Part shown: piece by piece, positions 42,301 to 55,215 of the stretch
How the letters are laid out: every line of letters starts with the position of its first letter
Position numbering within the stretch: position 1 is the first letter of the stretch
From: Cylicocyclus nassatus
Lineage: Eukaryota > Nematoda > Chromadorea > Rhabditida > Strongylidae
DNA: 64,000 nucleotides
Direction: 5' to 3'
Assembly: GCA_958299035.1 (NCBI GenBank)
Contig: CATQJL010000001.1
Location: 17,343,433 to 17,407,432 of the forward strand
Program-made: the position numbers and the translations under genes
Notes under the pieces: generated by a model
What the model was told of the DNA's origin: nothing
Databases searched by the model: none
The model's input: only the letters and a program-made list of their open reading frames with translations

Positions 42301-44149
42301 CGTGCACGGAATCATGGCGACGAGACGCCATTTTTAGTTTGAGGCTCCCGTAGATGGGAAAGTTTTACAATTCAAATTTATGTGTTTGACCTCTGCGCCC
42401 AGAAATGGAAACGACATCGGCATTCGGCCGATTTCACTTGACATCGCCCAGCCCAAATGTTGAACCGGTTTTGCCTTTTAAAGGCGAACACAGTCAAGCG
42501 TAAGTACGCAGCGAACATGAAAACGAACATAAAAACTAATTTTCTTTGCCGTTAAATGCTCAACGGCCGAGTTTTCGCTTGAACAGTTAACTACTGACGT
42601 GCGCGTGCGCTCGTTCATCTGTCAGTAAAGGTGATGCAAAAATACATCTTAACTCTTGTTTCTTCCTTCTTTGTTCGTTTTTGTTTCGAATCTGACGAGA
42701 TCAGCATGGAAAGAAAGATGTTATTTTTTCCATTTTTTCCATAGTTATCCTCTCTCTCCTCTCTCGCTATCTCTCTCTGTCTCTCTCTCTCTTTGTCCCT
42801 CCCGCTTTACTTCAATGCTGTTACAAGTAATCTAAAAATAGCAGTTAAAAAATCGTCCTTGAACCAGTTCCCTTTTTCCCACTTTATCTGAAAGTGGTTT
42901 GATCAAAAATATTTCTCAAATAAGCTTTTTTCCAGAAGCTTCCCTTTGAAGTGACTTAGCTTGTGGAAATTTGTTGAAGTAATTCTTGCACGCCTTTTTC
43001 AGAGAATATCTGTGTAGTCGACACTGCTATTTCACTTATTAAGGATGTACGAATTTTTACCCAAACTCGCTCATTTTTACAGCAAGCTATAGCCACGCCC
43101 ATAATCCGGACGAGTTGTTCTGTTAGCGACCTGCTTATCGTGTTATCAACTTGCTTGAGAAATGTTCTACCTAATCTTGGTAGGATAATTTTTCAATCAA
43201 TCAACTAAACAAGCGCAGCTCAAGAGCAAAGACGAGTCGGGGGGGGGGGGGGGTAGGGGAGGAAGGAAGACAGGGGGTTACGAGGATATAATTTTATTGC
43301 CGGTGCATATGGCGTAATATTGCAATTCACAATTGTTCAGGTTTCATTGCTGCGTCTGCAGTTGTCATGCCGATAAAGTTTCTATAGTTTTCCCGCCGAA
43401 CCGCATCGCGACCGCACGCGTAAGCATCTCGTTCAAATCGAATTCTTTCTATTGTCTTTCTCCAAGCAGTTCTATTGTAGTTGTTGCTTATGCTGATTTT
43501 AGCATTAGCTCACTCACTGTATGAATGCTCTTAGCTTTAATCGAGTTGCATGCTGTCGCAACGCGGTTAGGCGGGAAGCAGCGCGATACAGATTCGACTA
43601 TGAACGCAACTGACATAAAATAGTTGTTACAAATCTGAATAAAATTCCATTTCTCAACGAGTTGCTCAAGGGTGCCTGAAGTTAGTAAAGTACGACTTCT
43701 GAAAAATCTTTCTAGAGCTTTCTTACGAATATTCTTCTTTGACATAGACTAAAAGGGTTCGCTCCACCTGTCTTTTTTTTTCGTTGCCCTTGAAAATCCA
43801 GTTTGCAAAAGTCGCCGACGTAATGCTAAGAGTTGTTCCTGTTAATGCGACCAATGCACTGAACAAATAGCATCTTAGCATTAATATGATGATCCTGTTC
43901 TGTCTCTAAAGTGGCCGGTTCGGTATACAGCTAATAAAGTTTATCCATTAGACCTTTGCGAATCTGCTGACACTTTTCCGGAATGTATGTTTGCATTCTG
44001 AGAGGGCTATGAGGTTAGTGAGTGTAATTATTGTAATGTGCACTTTACTTGCAATTTTTTTTCTTGGGAGAAGTGGGGAGGGGGGAATGAGAGGGAAAAG
44101 TAAGGGCCAAAGTCTTGATTTTTTTCATCATGAAGTTTTATTTTTGTCA
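39375..44149. other. no gene seen; scattered repeats
   Basis: About 4.8 kb without a supported gene. It holds homopolymer runs near 39716, 40181 and 43231 and a CT microsatellite near 42765. A dispersed repeat with GTGCTGCACAT and TCACGCGTC lies at 41190-41290 and again at 41811-41910. A GC-rich block at 42180-42240 (GCGGCGGCGGCGCATG, CGCGCG) and a loose inverted repeat around 43380-43590 are also present. The plus ORF 41671-42183 crosses the dispersed repeat and has no domain. Confidence 0.4.
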
Positions 44150-45030
44150 CCTTGTGTCAAGTTATGGCCACGATTTCCTCTGTTGGCTGTATCCCGTATA
44201 TAGTGTAATTGCACATTGCACGCCAAATCTAGCGCAAATGACGTCAAATTACTAACTGAAGCTGAAATACGCTAGTTTTTTTTTCGTCTAAGTGGTTTTC
44301 ACTTAGTGATGAACGAGGGGGTGCAGACCAGAAGGAAGATTTTTATTTCCAGTTTTTTTCCAGTTTTTCCAAGCTCCGCCTCCGACCACGCCCTTTCTGG
44401 TTTGCACAGTTTCCTTGAAAATAATCTGCCTCGGCTAATGCTATGCTTCGTCCTTTGAAATTTCTAATTTATCTGTCGTACGACAACATCTGTGATACAA
44501 CATATTGTGTGAATGGTGTAATTACACTTTTCACACCAAATCTAGTGCAAATGACTCAAATTACTAATTAAAGCTAAAAGACGAAAGTTTTTATTCTAAG
44601 TGATTTTCACTGAGATGGAAGAAAAGGGCGAACGAGGGGAAGCAGGGCAGAAAAAAAGGCATTTATGTCCGGTTTTCAGCCCCGCCTCCGACCACGCCTC
44701 TTCTGGTTTGCGCAATCTCCTTGAAAATAATCTGCCTCGGCTATTGCTGTGCTCTTGTCTTTTGAAATATCTAGTTTGTATGTCGTACGACATCGTCTGT
44801 GAGAATATTGTGTGTATGGTGTAATTGCACAACACACAACAAATCTAGCGCAAGTGACGCCGGATTACTAATTTGAGATGAAATATGCAGATTTTTTTAC
44901 CTGAATGGTTTTCACTTAGTGACAAGCTGAAGATGTGATGCGAAGCAGAAAAAAAGGATTTTCATATCCAGTTTGGGTCCGCCCCCGACCACGCCCCTTT
45001 CTGGTTTGCGCAATCTCCTTTTCCAGAATG
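44150..45030. repeat. three-unit ~0.31-kb tandem repeat
   Basis: Units are marked by CAAATCTAG(C/T)GCAA(A/G)TGAC at 44224, 44537 and 44840 (spacings 313 and 303). Each has GTTTTCACTTAGTGA-like, CCGACCACGCC and CTGGTTTGC(A/G)CA(A/G)T blocks, and the first two share AAAATAATCTGCCTCGGCTA and GTCGTACGACA. Similarity is high enough that unequal exchange is recent on an evolutionary scale. Confidence 0.75.
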
Positions 45031-45091
45031 TTCTGCTTAACACCGGCAATACCATTATTCTTCATATCTAAATGTAATTTATTACAAGTTA

Positions 45092-45207
45092 CTAGTGAAC
45101 CAATAATTTTAAAGGTGCTAGATTTGCATCCGCGCGCTTCGGGACCCATTGCGTTTCCCGCCGTCTGATGTTTTTTGAATTGAAGTTACGATTCTTTTTA
45201 TAATAGA
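45092..45207 (-). mobile_element. mini-Helitron copy 3 (116 bp)
   Basis: Minus-strand TCTATTATAAAAAGAATCGT ... TTATTGGTTCACTAG followed by T. Contains GGCGGGAAACGCAATGGGTC and AAATCTAGCACCT. It directly follows the 0.31-kb tandem array. Confidence 0.62.
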
Positions 45208-46888
45208 TAAGTAGCTCTTTATGAAGATCTTCTCACTTTTCGTTACCCACCCGAACTGCTCCTTCTCTCCCCCCCCCACCTGTCCGATTCCTCTGAAGTT
45301 ATGATGTCTTTCCTGTTGAACTTTTTTCCCTTTCCCAGGTCACAAACATTGACAAAGAAATGACATTCAAATGATGTACAAATGACTCCGCCGTAGTGAT
45401 TAATAGTATGGTGCGAACATCGTTTCCTGGTGTGGGAATGATTGACGCGGAGTTGGGGAATAGGTTTGACCCATTTTGTGTGCTACGTAATCTCATAGTA
45501 CAGTCTATATGCCAACTTCTATTCGTCTTGAAATTGCATTCAACCTTTTCTTAAGCTTAAGAGGGTTTTAGAATTTGAGGGCGAGAGAGAGGAGGGGGAG
45601 GGGGAGAAAGATGGATAGAATTAAAAGGTAGGGAGCTATAATATAAAGTAAAGAAAGTTTACATTTGCTTGCATTTTCCGGGTTTCTTTAGGTTTTTTAA
45701 AGTGAGTTTTCTTTTCTAGCTACTCATCCAAAGATTTCGAAATTATTTCCCGCTAATTTTCTGAAATATTGATGCCTGTTTATGGTGCAAAAAAGGCTTA
45801 CCATGGAAGCATTCGTACTTTTTTTTAAAAACTAATCGTTACTTCTATTTTCTATATTATCTGTTTGAGTCCAAGCCCATATTAGGACTGTCCTATACCT
45901 TTCAACCTGTACAAAGCCTTTGAACTTTGTTTTGTTATATGTTTTTATTCCCCTTCTTGACTATCACTTGACAAAAACACTTGCCCTGTTCGCATTAGAA
46001 TTTTTGTCTCATCTGGTCGGCAACTCGTTTATGATTGAATTAATTCTTGATGTTGTTCATAACACAATGTTAACTTCTTTATTTTTGACTCGACTCTATT
46101 TTTACCCAAATGCTGCACATATTTCTAACCGGGACCATAGATCTGTATCAAAGGAAAAACGAGCAAGCCGTAGGTCTGGGTCGGCTCTGCAGGGTTTTGG
46201 CGAACTTAAAGGACACTGGAAGTGACTTACGTTCAGAATAAGACCTATTTTGTTAGTGATGTTGACATTTATATATATTAGATTATCTTACAGAACTTTC
46301 GGACACCACCTCAATTAGAAAAAACTGGTTGTAAGCTGGCTTCCCATAACTATTCTGAAAGACTTGAAGGCCGCGTCTACCCAAAATTTCGTTTCCCCGC
46401 GGCTTCCCATTCTGGGGCTTTCCGTGGTCCTGATTGCAGCTATAAAGTTTGAATTGTCCAACCCCTCCCTCAAAAACCCGATTCTTGGGGACCCTGTCTT
46501 TAAGGAAGAGCAGGGCTTTCTGTACATGGGTGGGCAGACATAGAATCTGGGTGGGGCTTGATAGCACTTTAGCTGTTCCAGGCCCAATATCTCCATTCAG
46601 AAACAACTTTAGAGGACGGACCAACGCCAATCGGAGAAGGTTAAATTTAGCCTAGAAACTGCCTCTTATAAATCTTTTTATTTGAAATTTTTTTCGGCGG
46701 AATTTGATTGCTGAATTAGTCAAATTTGCATATAACTTTCTACTGCCTTTGAATTCTGCAGGGCTTAGCTTTGCACAGTAGTAGATACTTCATTAATGCT
46801 CAAAATTGCTCCCAGTTTCAGCAAATTTCGGAAGAAAATTTAAAAAATATTACTCAGTATCCTTGGCCTTCACGAAATAAGAAAATCA
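45208..46888. other. no gene seen
   Basis: AT-rich except a more balanced block at 46283-46655, which is open on both strands (115 codons minus, 68 plus) without a recognisable domain. That block could be a decayed repeat or coding remnant. Confidence 0.35.
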
Positions 46889-47110
46889 AGGGCTCGGCAC
46901 GAGCTTGTGCTATGGTAATTTTAGAATATTCTTTGATTTTGAAAATTTCGTACGAAGTCCCCTTTGGCCCTAACTCTAAACTAAAAAAACCATAAAAAAA
47001 CCAAACTTCAACTAAAAAAACTTCGCAAGTTTGTGCCTTTTCGGCCCCAAGATATTCAGCTATATTGATATATGAGATATATTGACCCGGTGCTAGCTTT
47101 GCCGAGCCCT
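46889..47110. mobile_element. small inverted-repeat element (222 bp)
   Basis: Ends AGGGCTCGGCACGAGC and GCTTTGCCGAGCCCT; internal sequence AT-rich with poly-A stretches. The short terminal repeats (about 16 bp, imperfect) suggest a MITE. Target duplication not clear. Confidence 0.5.
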
Positions 47111-47710
47111 GAGAAAATCCATTCAATCTTCTTTCCTTCCATACGTTTTGCTTAATCCTAATCGAAACTAGCTATGCATCGATTTTTAATTTCAAATTGA
47201 AAAAGTTGCATGTTCAAGAATGTGTGACCACACAAAGAGAATCCTTAATCTTTTTCTGAAGCTAGCATTTGATTAAGTTTAGCGATTAATCACTAGTAGA
47301 AATTTTGCTACTTTGGAGTACGCTATGGAATTTTAGGCACTCTAATAACGTTAGCTGAGCAGCTGCTTCCAGATAAGGGCAAAAATAAAGTACGTTTGCT
47401 CTTAAGGTTGTGGAAAAATCCAAGTCTTTTTCTCATAGATTTGCATCTGTGACAGAGATAACACGCAAAATGTGATGACATTTCTTTTTTGCTTGAAAAG
47501 CTAAGAAAATTGGATCTGCTCGTTTTCTCGATAACATCGGATCACTATCCTTCAGAAAAAAATGTAATTATTCATGTGTCGGAAAAAATTTCTATCTTGC
47601 AAAACCTTTGTAATCTTTTTTTTTCAAAGGCTGTTGTATTTTTTTACATTCTGATTGATTCAGGAAAAATGCGGACAACTAGTTTTTTCAAGTGTGAAGG
47701 TATGGAGGGG
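47111..47710. other. no gene seen
   Basis: AT-rich spacer with no supported feature. Confidence 0.4.
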
Positions 47711-47790
47711 CATGTCTGGCGCAATAGGTAGAGGCGCTGCCATTAGGAAGAGGGGTCTAAGTTCGAATCCTCCCTAGGGCAGCATCAATA
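47711..47790 (+). mobile_element. tRNA-like SINE head with Pol III boxes
   Basis: TGGCGCAATAGG (47717-47728) matches the A box and AGTTCGAATCC (47760-47770) matches the B box in 10 of 11 positions, about 43 nt apart, as in tRNA genes. The T-arm stem beside the B box does not pair and no clean acceptor stem forms, so it is not a working tRNA. It reads as a tRNA-derived SINE or tRNA pseudogene. A GC-rich hairpin begins 26 nt downstream. Confidence 0.5.
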
Positions 47791-47815
47791 TTCTAGATAA
47801 TGAGTGGATAAATAA

Positions 47816-47988
47816 CCTTGATTCAACTGGTTTGGCGGCTGGAAGACGGGGCTTTGTGACCTAATCAGGGCTGCTCGCGCCCGCGACGCAATCTGCGTCT
47901 CTCCAGCGCGCTGCTCTCTGATCATTACCCTGGCCTTAATTAGGTCACGAAGCCCCGCCTTCCAGCCGCCAAGACAGTTGAATCAAAG
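47816..47988. repeat. 173-bp hairpin downstream of the SINE head
   Basis: Arms CCTTGATTCAACTGGTTTGG / CCAAGACAGTTGAATCAAAGG continue through GGCGGCTGGAAG and GGGGCTT(T/C)GTGACCTAAT, about 50 bp each with few mismatches. The loop is GC-rich. It may be the body of the SINE-like repeat or an independent MITE. Confidence 0.65.
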
Positions 47989-50900
47989 GGTACAGTACAA
48001 TAAATATGTGGACTAGTTCGGGATAGGTAAAAATAATTAATATGATCATTAGTGCTGCTAGTTTTCTGCTGAGTTTCCCCTTTCCCTCATCTTTTTCTCC
48101 GTTATCCTCAAATTTGCCCGCGAGTCAGAAAAATATCCCTAATTATGCGCTTTGTTATTCAAATAGCTCATTCGGGACGATTCATCATATGCAGGCTCCG
48201 AAAACTAGTATGAAGTCGATCATATTGTGCCCGACATCGGGATGGAGTAACCTGTTCCTTGCATTGGACCTTGAATTTCCACCCCCCCCCGCCGCCAGGA
48301 TTCGCGTGCCCTCCTGCCTCACGCATTCACTCCCTCTCGAGCGTGAACAAAGGCAAGTCGTTTATCTCTCCGCGAGGCAAAAAACTTGTTTTCTTTCATT
48401 TTTTGGTTCACAGCTATTCTATGGCGCTATTGTCAAATATGGAATTGAAAAATGTAAATTTGTTATTGAAACTATTTCAGAGGGACCTTGGATGAGCGTT
48501 CCGGCGCTAGATTTGTTAAAAGCAAGCATGAACATGCTAAACCGTATACATTCGATTGTGCTTGCCTTGTGTAAACGCGTTAAGGGCTAAGATTTCGAAG
48601 GAGGCGGGCAGCATACAAGAGTGGGCGGTCCGCGCATGGCTCTAGTGGCTTATTTGCCAATTTCCTTTTTTAAAAGTTCTGATGTGGATATGGGGCTGGC
48701 GCAGTAATTCTCGTTTGAGGTCTTGCTGCTTGAAATAGTAGCCAAAATAATTTCAATTTTCTCCTCCCCCCCCCCTCCTCCCTTCCGCCACCGCTCCATC
48801 CGCGCGAGCTTTGAAATCTATAATTGCACCATTTCTTTGTGCTTTTGCTTGTACATATATAGGTCGTTCAGACATATGAGTCCTAACGCGGTAATTGGTT
48901 CGAAAAAACCGGAGCTGGGCAGGATTTATGAGGCAGGAATAGGGAGATCTTTACAAGCTCATCTCGTCAACGAATCTTCCTCGTTCGTGCGTCCCCCTCC
49001 CCCTTCCCCCCACTTTGTTGACCGGTTTTACCGCTTTTTCTCAGCTTTGAAACGATAGCCATCTTCCCCTCCTCTTCATATGCAAAGTGACGCGAAAAAA
49101 GAACGCTCTAGAGGGTTTCCATGTGCGGCTATCTAGTTTCTCTGTTGTTGTTTTTTGAACTGAAAATATGTTCACTTAGTGCTATAATAGTAGGGTAAAT
49201 CTGGCGATAATTAGGCGCGCGCATAGTGGTCTATTCCTTTCATCTTAGATCTGAAGAAAAGTGGCTCTCAATCTCTTCCGTGGAAAGTGACTCTAGATCT
49301 AGTCCATAGGCCATAAATGGGCTGGATATAGACACTTAAATCTGCGAAGGCCTGTGTATTTTAGTGGCTGTGGACTTCCGGTGGCTTCAGAGCTTACTGT
49401 CACATCATTAAATTCGAATCTTGGCTCGAAATTCCTCATTTTGTGTCTATTGTGCAAATGCACAACACATCGTTGACATCACATATATGTCAGTCCTTGA
49501 TAGTAACTTGTTTATACCTGTTGCTCTGCCTCACTCATGTGTGCAGTTACACCAAATACACAGCATCATTCACGCTTCGTCTGCCTCAATTTTATGTCTA
49601 GTCCGTAAGTACGAAACTTACGTTCGATAACGCGCGCTTGTCAGTCTTGCAAAAATCACTTGTTTACACATGTTGATTCGCGTCACTTGCGTCTGCAATT
49701 GCAGAAATTGCGCTATACATCACGCTATCTGTCACTTTTCTGCTAAAACATTTACAATGTATAGAAGCAACATATTCGAATACAAATTTTAGAATCAAAA
49801 TCATCATATCATGCGAATTAGACGCACACATCAAATAAGCACAATTTAAAAATAGGAAATGATGTTATAAACGATTTTATAAAATGATAACACAATGAAA
49901 ACAAACATGTTAGAACTAGTTCATTCCTTCTTTATCACGTACAGAAGATCGTCCAACAAAAAAGATAACAATTTGCAAGATGAGCTTTTAAAAAATTTTC
50001 AAAAATCTTTTATCCAGATTTTAGACCATTTTTTCCTTACCGAGGAGTCCCAGAGAGGATTTAGAAATAAAAATCCGTCTAAGGGAAGGTACGAAACGGA
50101 AAACTATATATTTTCTCTTAAAATTATATGATCATTCCAAAACTTTAAATTCAAATCTAGAGGACCCCCCCCCCCTATCTGAATTGTGGTACCATCTCCC
50201 CGCTTTCTATTGTGCGCCCTTTAACTACTACACCTGGTCAGATACAGAACACTTCAAATTTGTTGGTATATGGGAGATTACCTTCGGGACATGCCTAGAA
50301 ATTTTTAGTATTTTTCTGTGGCTTGCCCCCCCCCATCCACTCTCGGACTCCGCCCCTCCACCGTTTTTCTAATTGCCTCTTTATTCCCCGTACAAGTGAC
50401 ACAACCATCTACTCGTTTACATGTAGGTTTGCATCTTGATTATCCTAGAAGGTTGAGCAATTTTTTAAAAGAGAATATCCCGCTGTATTTCAATCTCCTT
50501 CTTCCTCCCACCCCCTCTCCTCGCCTTTTCAGCCTGCTTAGAACTCACAACTTGTTTGATGAAAAAGTTTACCGTTTAGCATTCTCTTCTTATCGTTAGT
50601 ACTACGTGGCTGTCTTTTGCCAGAATCTTCGAGAATTGTTCCGCTTCTCTTGCAAATTATTGACGTCTACTCAGACAAATCATAATTTTCCAATTCCATT
50701 CCTGTTCTTTTTTTTATTCCGCCGAAACAGGTTTAAATACTTTTTTCTGCAAAACTTAGCGAACTTGTGTCCGTTGTATCGCTCTTTTCAATTTCTTGTG
50801 GTGGAACCTTGTTATTGGAAATGGGTTTTTCGAGTTTTGTGAAATTTTCTGTTCCTGACCGTCTGTCTTTGTATTTTCTGTTCTCTGGCTATGAGAATGC

Positions 50901-52839
50901 TTTGTAGCTAGTCAGGAACGTTATGATTGTTTGCGAATTCTCATGCACTTTATCGAATCTGCGTGAAAACTCTTGAGAAAATTCTTTTTGTTGTTTGAAA
51001 CGACACAAATGTGTATCAACAATATCTGCCTATTTTATCGGGGATTACTCATTTTTCATCGTTTTTGCTGGTCATGAATGGTATTATGCGCATATTTGAT
51101 CGAAGCGAGTGGGCATACGTAGGTATAGTTGTTCTAGGCTGAAATTTGTATATTACCAGGCAGGCGAAAGTTATTTAGCACAATTAGTAAGTGAAAATCA
51201 CGAAATTTTGCATTTTTTTGAGTTAACTGATTAAAGCAAGAAGAAAATACGTTGAATTTTTGTAAGGATTTCGAACCTATGTATTCCTTCCTTTCAAATT
51301 TCATTGTAATTTGTTACTTAGTCGTCTTTTTGGTCTTAAAGATGTTTCGAGATTTATCTTTTTATGTTAACGCAAATTTTTTGGCTTTTATTGGAACACT
51401 ATGTAATTCAATGTTCTTTTAGAAAAAGGAAAGGTCTATTCTTTGACATTTTGGTTTGTTTCAAATTAGCACTCCCAGCTGCCTTAATGGTAGACTTTCT
51501 TGCTCCTTTAGAGCTTTTTGGTGAAATATCAATTTTTTGCAACAAATCTTTTTGACTATCGACCGCAATCCAATAGTTGAAGAGAGGCTATTCCACATAA
51601 AAAAATTGCTATTGCTTAAATGCTATATTTGCTAAAATTTAGTCGAGGGACGGGGACGGAGAGGGGGGGGGGTAATCTATCCGTTGACGTTGAATGTCAT
51701 AATATTTTCATATGATAACGACATTTTCTTGGGTTAAATAGGGCGCTATCCTACTTAACGGACCCTAAAAATCGAAAATACGGATTTTGCTAGAATTTCA
51801 TTTGGGGGCGTGGGGGAGGGGGGGGGGGGGGGGAAACGTATCCACGTCGAGTACCTAGTGATTTCGTACGGTAGCATCATTTCTCGGGTTACGATAAGTA
51901 TACGGTAAGAAATCTTCGCTTCAATCATACCTCAACTCACTGAAAAAATGCTCTTGCTCGTGTAATTTTTTGGAATACACGTTTTTATAAGCTGTAAAAT
52001 GCTTTTCACTTTAGTTTTTAATAATATTAACAATGAAACAGTCTATACTAGTACAGCTAGTGTAGTTATTCCTAGAATGCGAATTGTTCTTCTATATAAA
52101 GCTTTTACGAAATTAAATGCATTATTCATTGTATTGATAGTGAAATCGTGCCAACACGACCAAGTTTTTTCGTTCGATTAAGTTTTTAGGTGAGCTCTTC
52201 ATTATTAGATTTACGGTAGCAGCTGCATAATCGTGATATTGTGAGGTTTTTCAGACAGTACGATTTTTTAGGGTGGATATTTTGTTACAGTCAGAGAGAG
52301 AAAGTATATGACGTGCTGGTTTCATCAAACAAAATATCTGAAAATATACGTGCGGATTGATTTTCATTCTAATTGTAGAGCAAAAGTATCTTAAGAATCC
52401 GCAAGATACGTAAAACTTGTCTCATTCAAAATTCTCTTTACGTCCCTAAGAAATGGCTGATGTTTTTTCGAATACCACGACACCTATATCGTAATCGATA
52501 AAGTTATTTGTTTGTATTTTTCTTCACATCGTCGTCAAAAAACCAGTAGGGTAAGGGGGGGGGTCATAAAGTCAAGGCCAAACATGCTTAGAAGTATCAA
52601 AACATTCTTGTGTACAGTAATGTCTGAGCCTTTTTCTCTCCTTCTCCCCCCCCCCCTACCCCATCCCCCCGTCTTACCCTTATCGTCAATTTTACGGATG
52701 TAGCAAGCAGAGGAGTTCGAATTTCGGGAAATCTGAAAAAAATATTTATAATTGATAATAAAAGGTAGTAATCAATTAAAAATATATAAGTAAAATAATA
52801 AAGAATTACTTCTTAGTCTTCTTTAATTGATTGGGAGAA
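47989..52839. other. no gene seen; homopolymer-rich
   Basis: 4.8 kb, mostly AT-rich, with C- or G-runs near 48281, 48768, 50166, 50327, 51663, a 16-base G run at 51818-51833, 52556 and 52646. The 182-codon plus ORF at 48042-48590 crosses a C-run and has no recognisable domain; I consider it chance. No RNA gene seen. Confidence 0.4.
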
Positions 52840-52985
52840 ATTGATCAGCCACAAATCCTGCAAGTATTCATTTGACCAATCACGGCAATTGATCAATCAC
52901 AGCTCTCGTGAGAGCTCTCGTGAGTGCTGAAGTCATCTGCCCAATTACAGTCGTTGGTCTCAGTAATCAGATAAAATAAATAAAT
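52840..52985. repeat. outlying block of the CCAAT minisatellite
   Basis: GACCAATCACGGCAATTGATCAATCACAGCTCTCGTGAG-type units, homologous to the first units of the larger array at 54190-55215, 1.2 kb away. It starts with the same TTGAT(T/C)GGGAG entry sequence, which suggests duplication rather than a split array. Confidence 0.65.
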
Positions 52986-54189
52986 AAGTAATAATTAAGA
53001 ATTGCTTTATCATCTTTGAAAATTTTCTGAATTCTGGTGGTACGTCCTAATGGCTTCTAATCATTTTTTTTGGAGTAGCTGTAATTTTGTGTGCGACAAG
53101 TCTCTATCATGTTACTTTTTTATACATTGTAATATTTTTGAAATCTTTTTTCTTGTTTTCTTCCTAGGTACGCTCGAGATTTTCTGCAATTTCTCCATTT
53201 CGCCAAAATATCTTCTTCTCAGAAAAAAAATAATGAATGAAATAAATCATCGAAAACTCGGACATGGCCTCTCATCCATCCCTTCCCCCATTCCGAACAA
53301 CAATCAGGTCGTTCCAGGGGCAACAAGCACATTCCCTGACATCGTATCGTATCGGTCACACTTTGTAGTTAGAGTGGATATATCAGCCCATTCAGTCACG
53401 CAATCAGCAATGATGCTGATAATGATATATTCTCCCCCCCCCCTGATCTGCCTCCTCCCCCCGCTAGTCCACAGTTTTTAGTTGTCCTTGTGCTGTATAC
53501 TTTTAGCATCTCCGTGGGAAGTTGGAGGGTTACTGTAACTTAACTCCATTTTCTTACTGTAATCTCCTTTTTCTCCGGTTTCTTGCTTTCTTCAATGTCT
53601 AATCTGTAGTTTGTATGTTCGTAGTGGTTCGTTCGCTCGTTTCTTTCGCTTTCATACCGATGGTCATCTATTAGACACATAAGGGTGCCGCAGCAGTGTA
53701 ATTGCGATGCAATGTTCATAGATAGAGTGGACAACAGGAGAAGGGGCGAACAACTGGTCTTTGACGCGGCTCGCGTGAACATCGTGACCTTCAACGGAGA
53801 GTAACGAATGATTTGTGAGAGTTGTCCTGACAAAGGAATTATGTGTTGAATTCGAAGGAAATTATCCCTACAGCTATGAATTGTTTTTGGAGATCCACCT
53901 CTCTGGACTAGCGCTACATATTGTTATGCGTAATATCGCTACCCTGGGGTGGAGGACTATATGTCACCGAAAGGAGGTGTCCTATGCGGACATGTGCAGC
54001 ACATCATGCAGAGATGCATACTACACATTATACAGATGTACCAGTTGTCCGCGCGGGGTGGTGTCTATCGGCGGATACAGTCCCCCTCGAAAGTGGGATC
54101 TAACCTCGGTAATTCGTTAGAATATCGTAACATTACTCCTTCTAGATTTTTGTTCTGTCTCCTAGATTGTCCAAGACAGGGCTTGCTAA
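52986..54189. other. no gene seen between the two minisatellite blocks
   Basis: Contains a C-run at 53432 and several overlapping short ORFs (53815-54120 plus, 53540-53833 minus), none with a recognisable domain. Confidence 0.4.
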
Positions 54190-55215
54190 GTTAAATTTGA
54201 TCGGGAGCAACTGACCAACCACAAGTCCTGTAAATGCTCATCCAACCAATCACGGCAACTGGCCAATCACAGCCCTCGTGAGTGCTGCCTCATCTGACCA
54301 CTCACAGTGATTGGCCAGTCACAACTCTTGTACGTACTCATGTGAGAAATCATAGCAGTCAACAATCACAACAGATGTCGAATCACACTTGTGTAAGTAC
54401 ACATTCTGGCCAAGCATAGCAAAGCCGGTCACTAACTCTTTCAGATACTCATTGACCAATCACAAGTCCTGTAAGTATTCCACCAACCAATCCGGCAGTT
54501 GACCAATCACAGCTCTTGTGACTGCTGCCTTGACTGCTGCCTCATCTAATCAACCAAATTGGCCAATCAAACTCTTGTACGTACTCATCTGAGGCAATAG
54601 CAGCAATTATCTAACCACACTCTTGTAAGAACACATCTAGCGAGTTATAGCGATAACCAATCACACTAGACTTTTTTGAGTACTCATTGACCAATCACAG
54701 CTCTTGTAAGTACTCATCCAACCAATCGCCAACAATCACAGCGCTTACGCTAATTCAGCCAATCACGGTGATTGGCCAATCACAGCTTTTGTAAGTGCTC
54801 ATCTCATCAACCAATCGTAATTCTTGCAATACCAGTTATGACTCTTGTAGCTATTCGCCCAGCCAGTTACGAGAATCGACCAATCACGCTCTTCTAACTG
54901 CACATCTGGCCAACATAGCAATTGACCAGTCGCCACTTGACCCTTGTAGGTATTTGACTGACCAGTCACAGCGCTTGTTAGTACGCATCCAATCATCAGG
55001 CAAGTACTCATACATCCAGTTACGGGAACTGACCAACCACGCTTTTGTACACTCCATCCATCTTACCGCGGTAATTGACCAGTCACGGCTTTTGTAGGTG
55101 CTCATATGACCAATCAAAACTCTTGTAGTGCTCTTCTGGCCGATAACAGCAATTGACTAGTTATTACTCTTGTAGGTACTCATCCAGCCAACTACGAGAG
55201 TTGACCAATCTTCTT
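54190..55215. repeat. CCAAT-rich minisatellite, ~1 kb
   Basis: More than fifteen imperfect units of roughly 40-60 bp built on TTGACCAATCACAGCTCTTG followed by TAAGTACTCATCCAACCAAT. A higher-order period of about 250 bp is visible at the start (54206 and 54461 begin the same unit order). Many units contain CCAAT and a GTAAGT. ORFs crossing it are repeat-encoded. Confidence 0.75.

Noticed and set aside
46283..46630. 115-codon minus ORF
   Set aside because: Balanced composition but no domain, start context or splice sites; both strands open, so no basis to prefer it.
47711..47785. Functional tRNA gene
   Set aside because: A and B boxes are present but the T-arm and acceptor stems do not pair.
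48042..48590. 182-codon plus ORF
   Set aside because: Crosses a poly-C run, Pro/Ser/Leu-rich, no domain and no supporting splice signals.
54190..55215. CRISPR-like array
   Set aside because: Units are imperfect, spacers are not unique fixed-length sequences, and the context is eukaryotic; it is a minisatellite.
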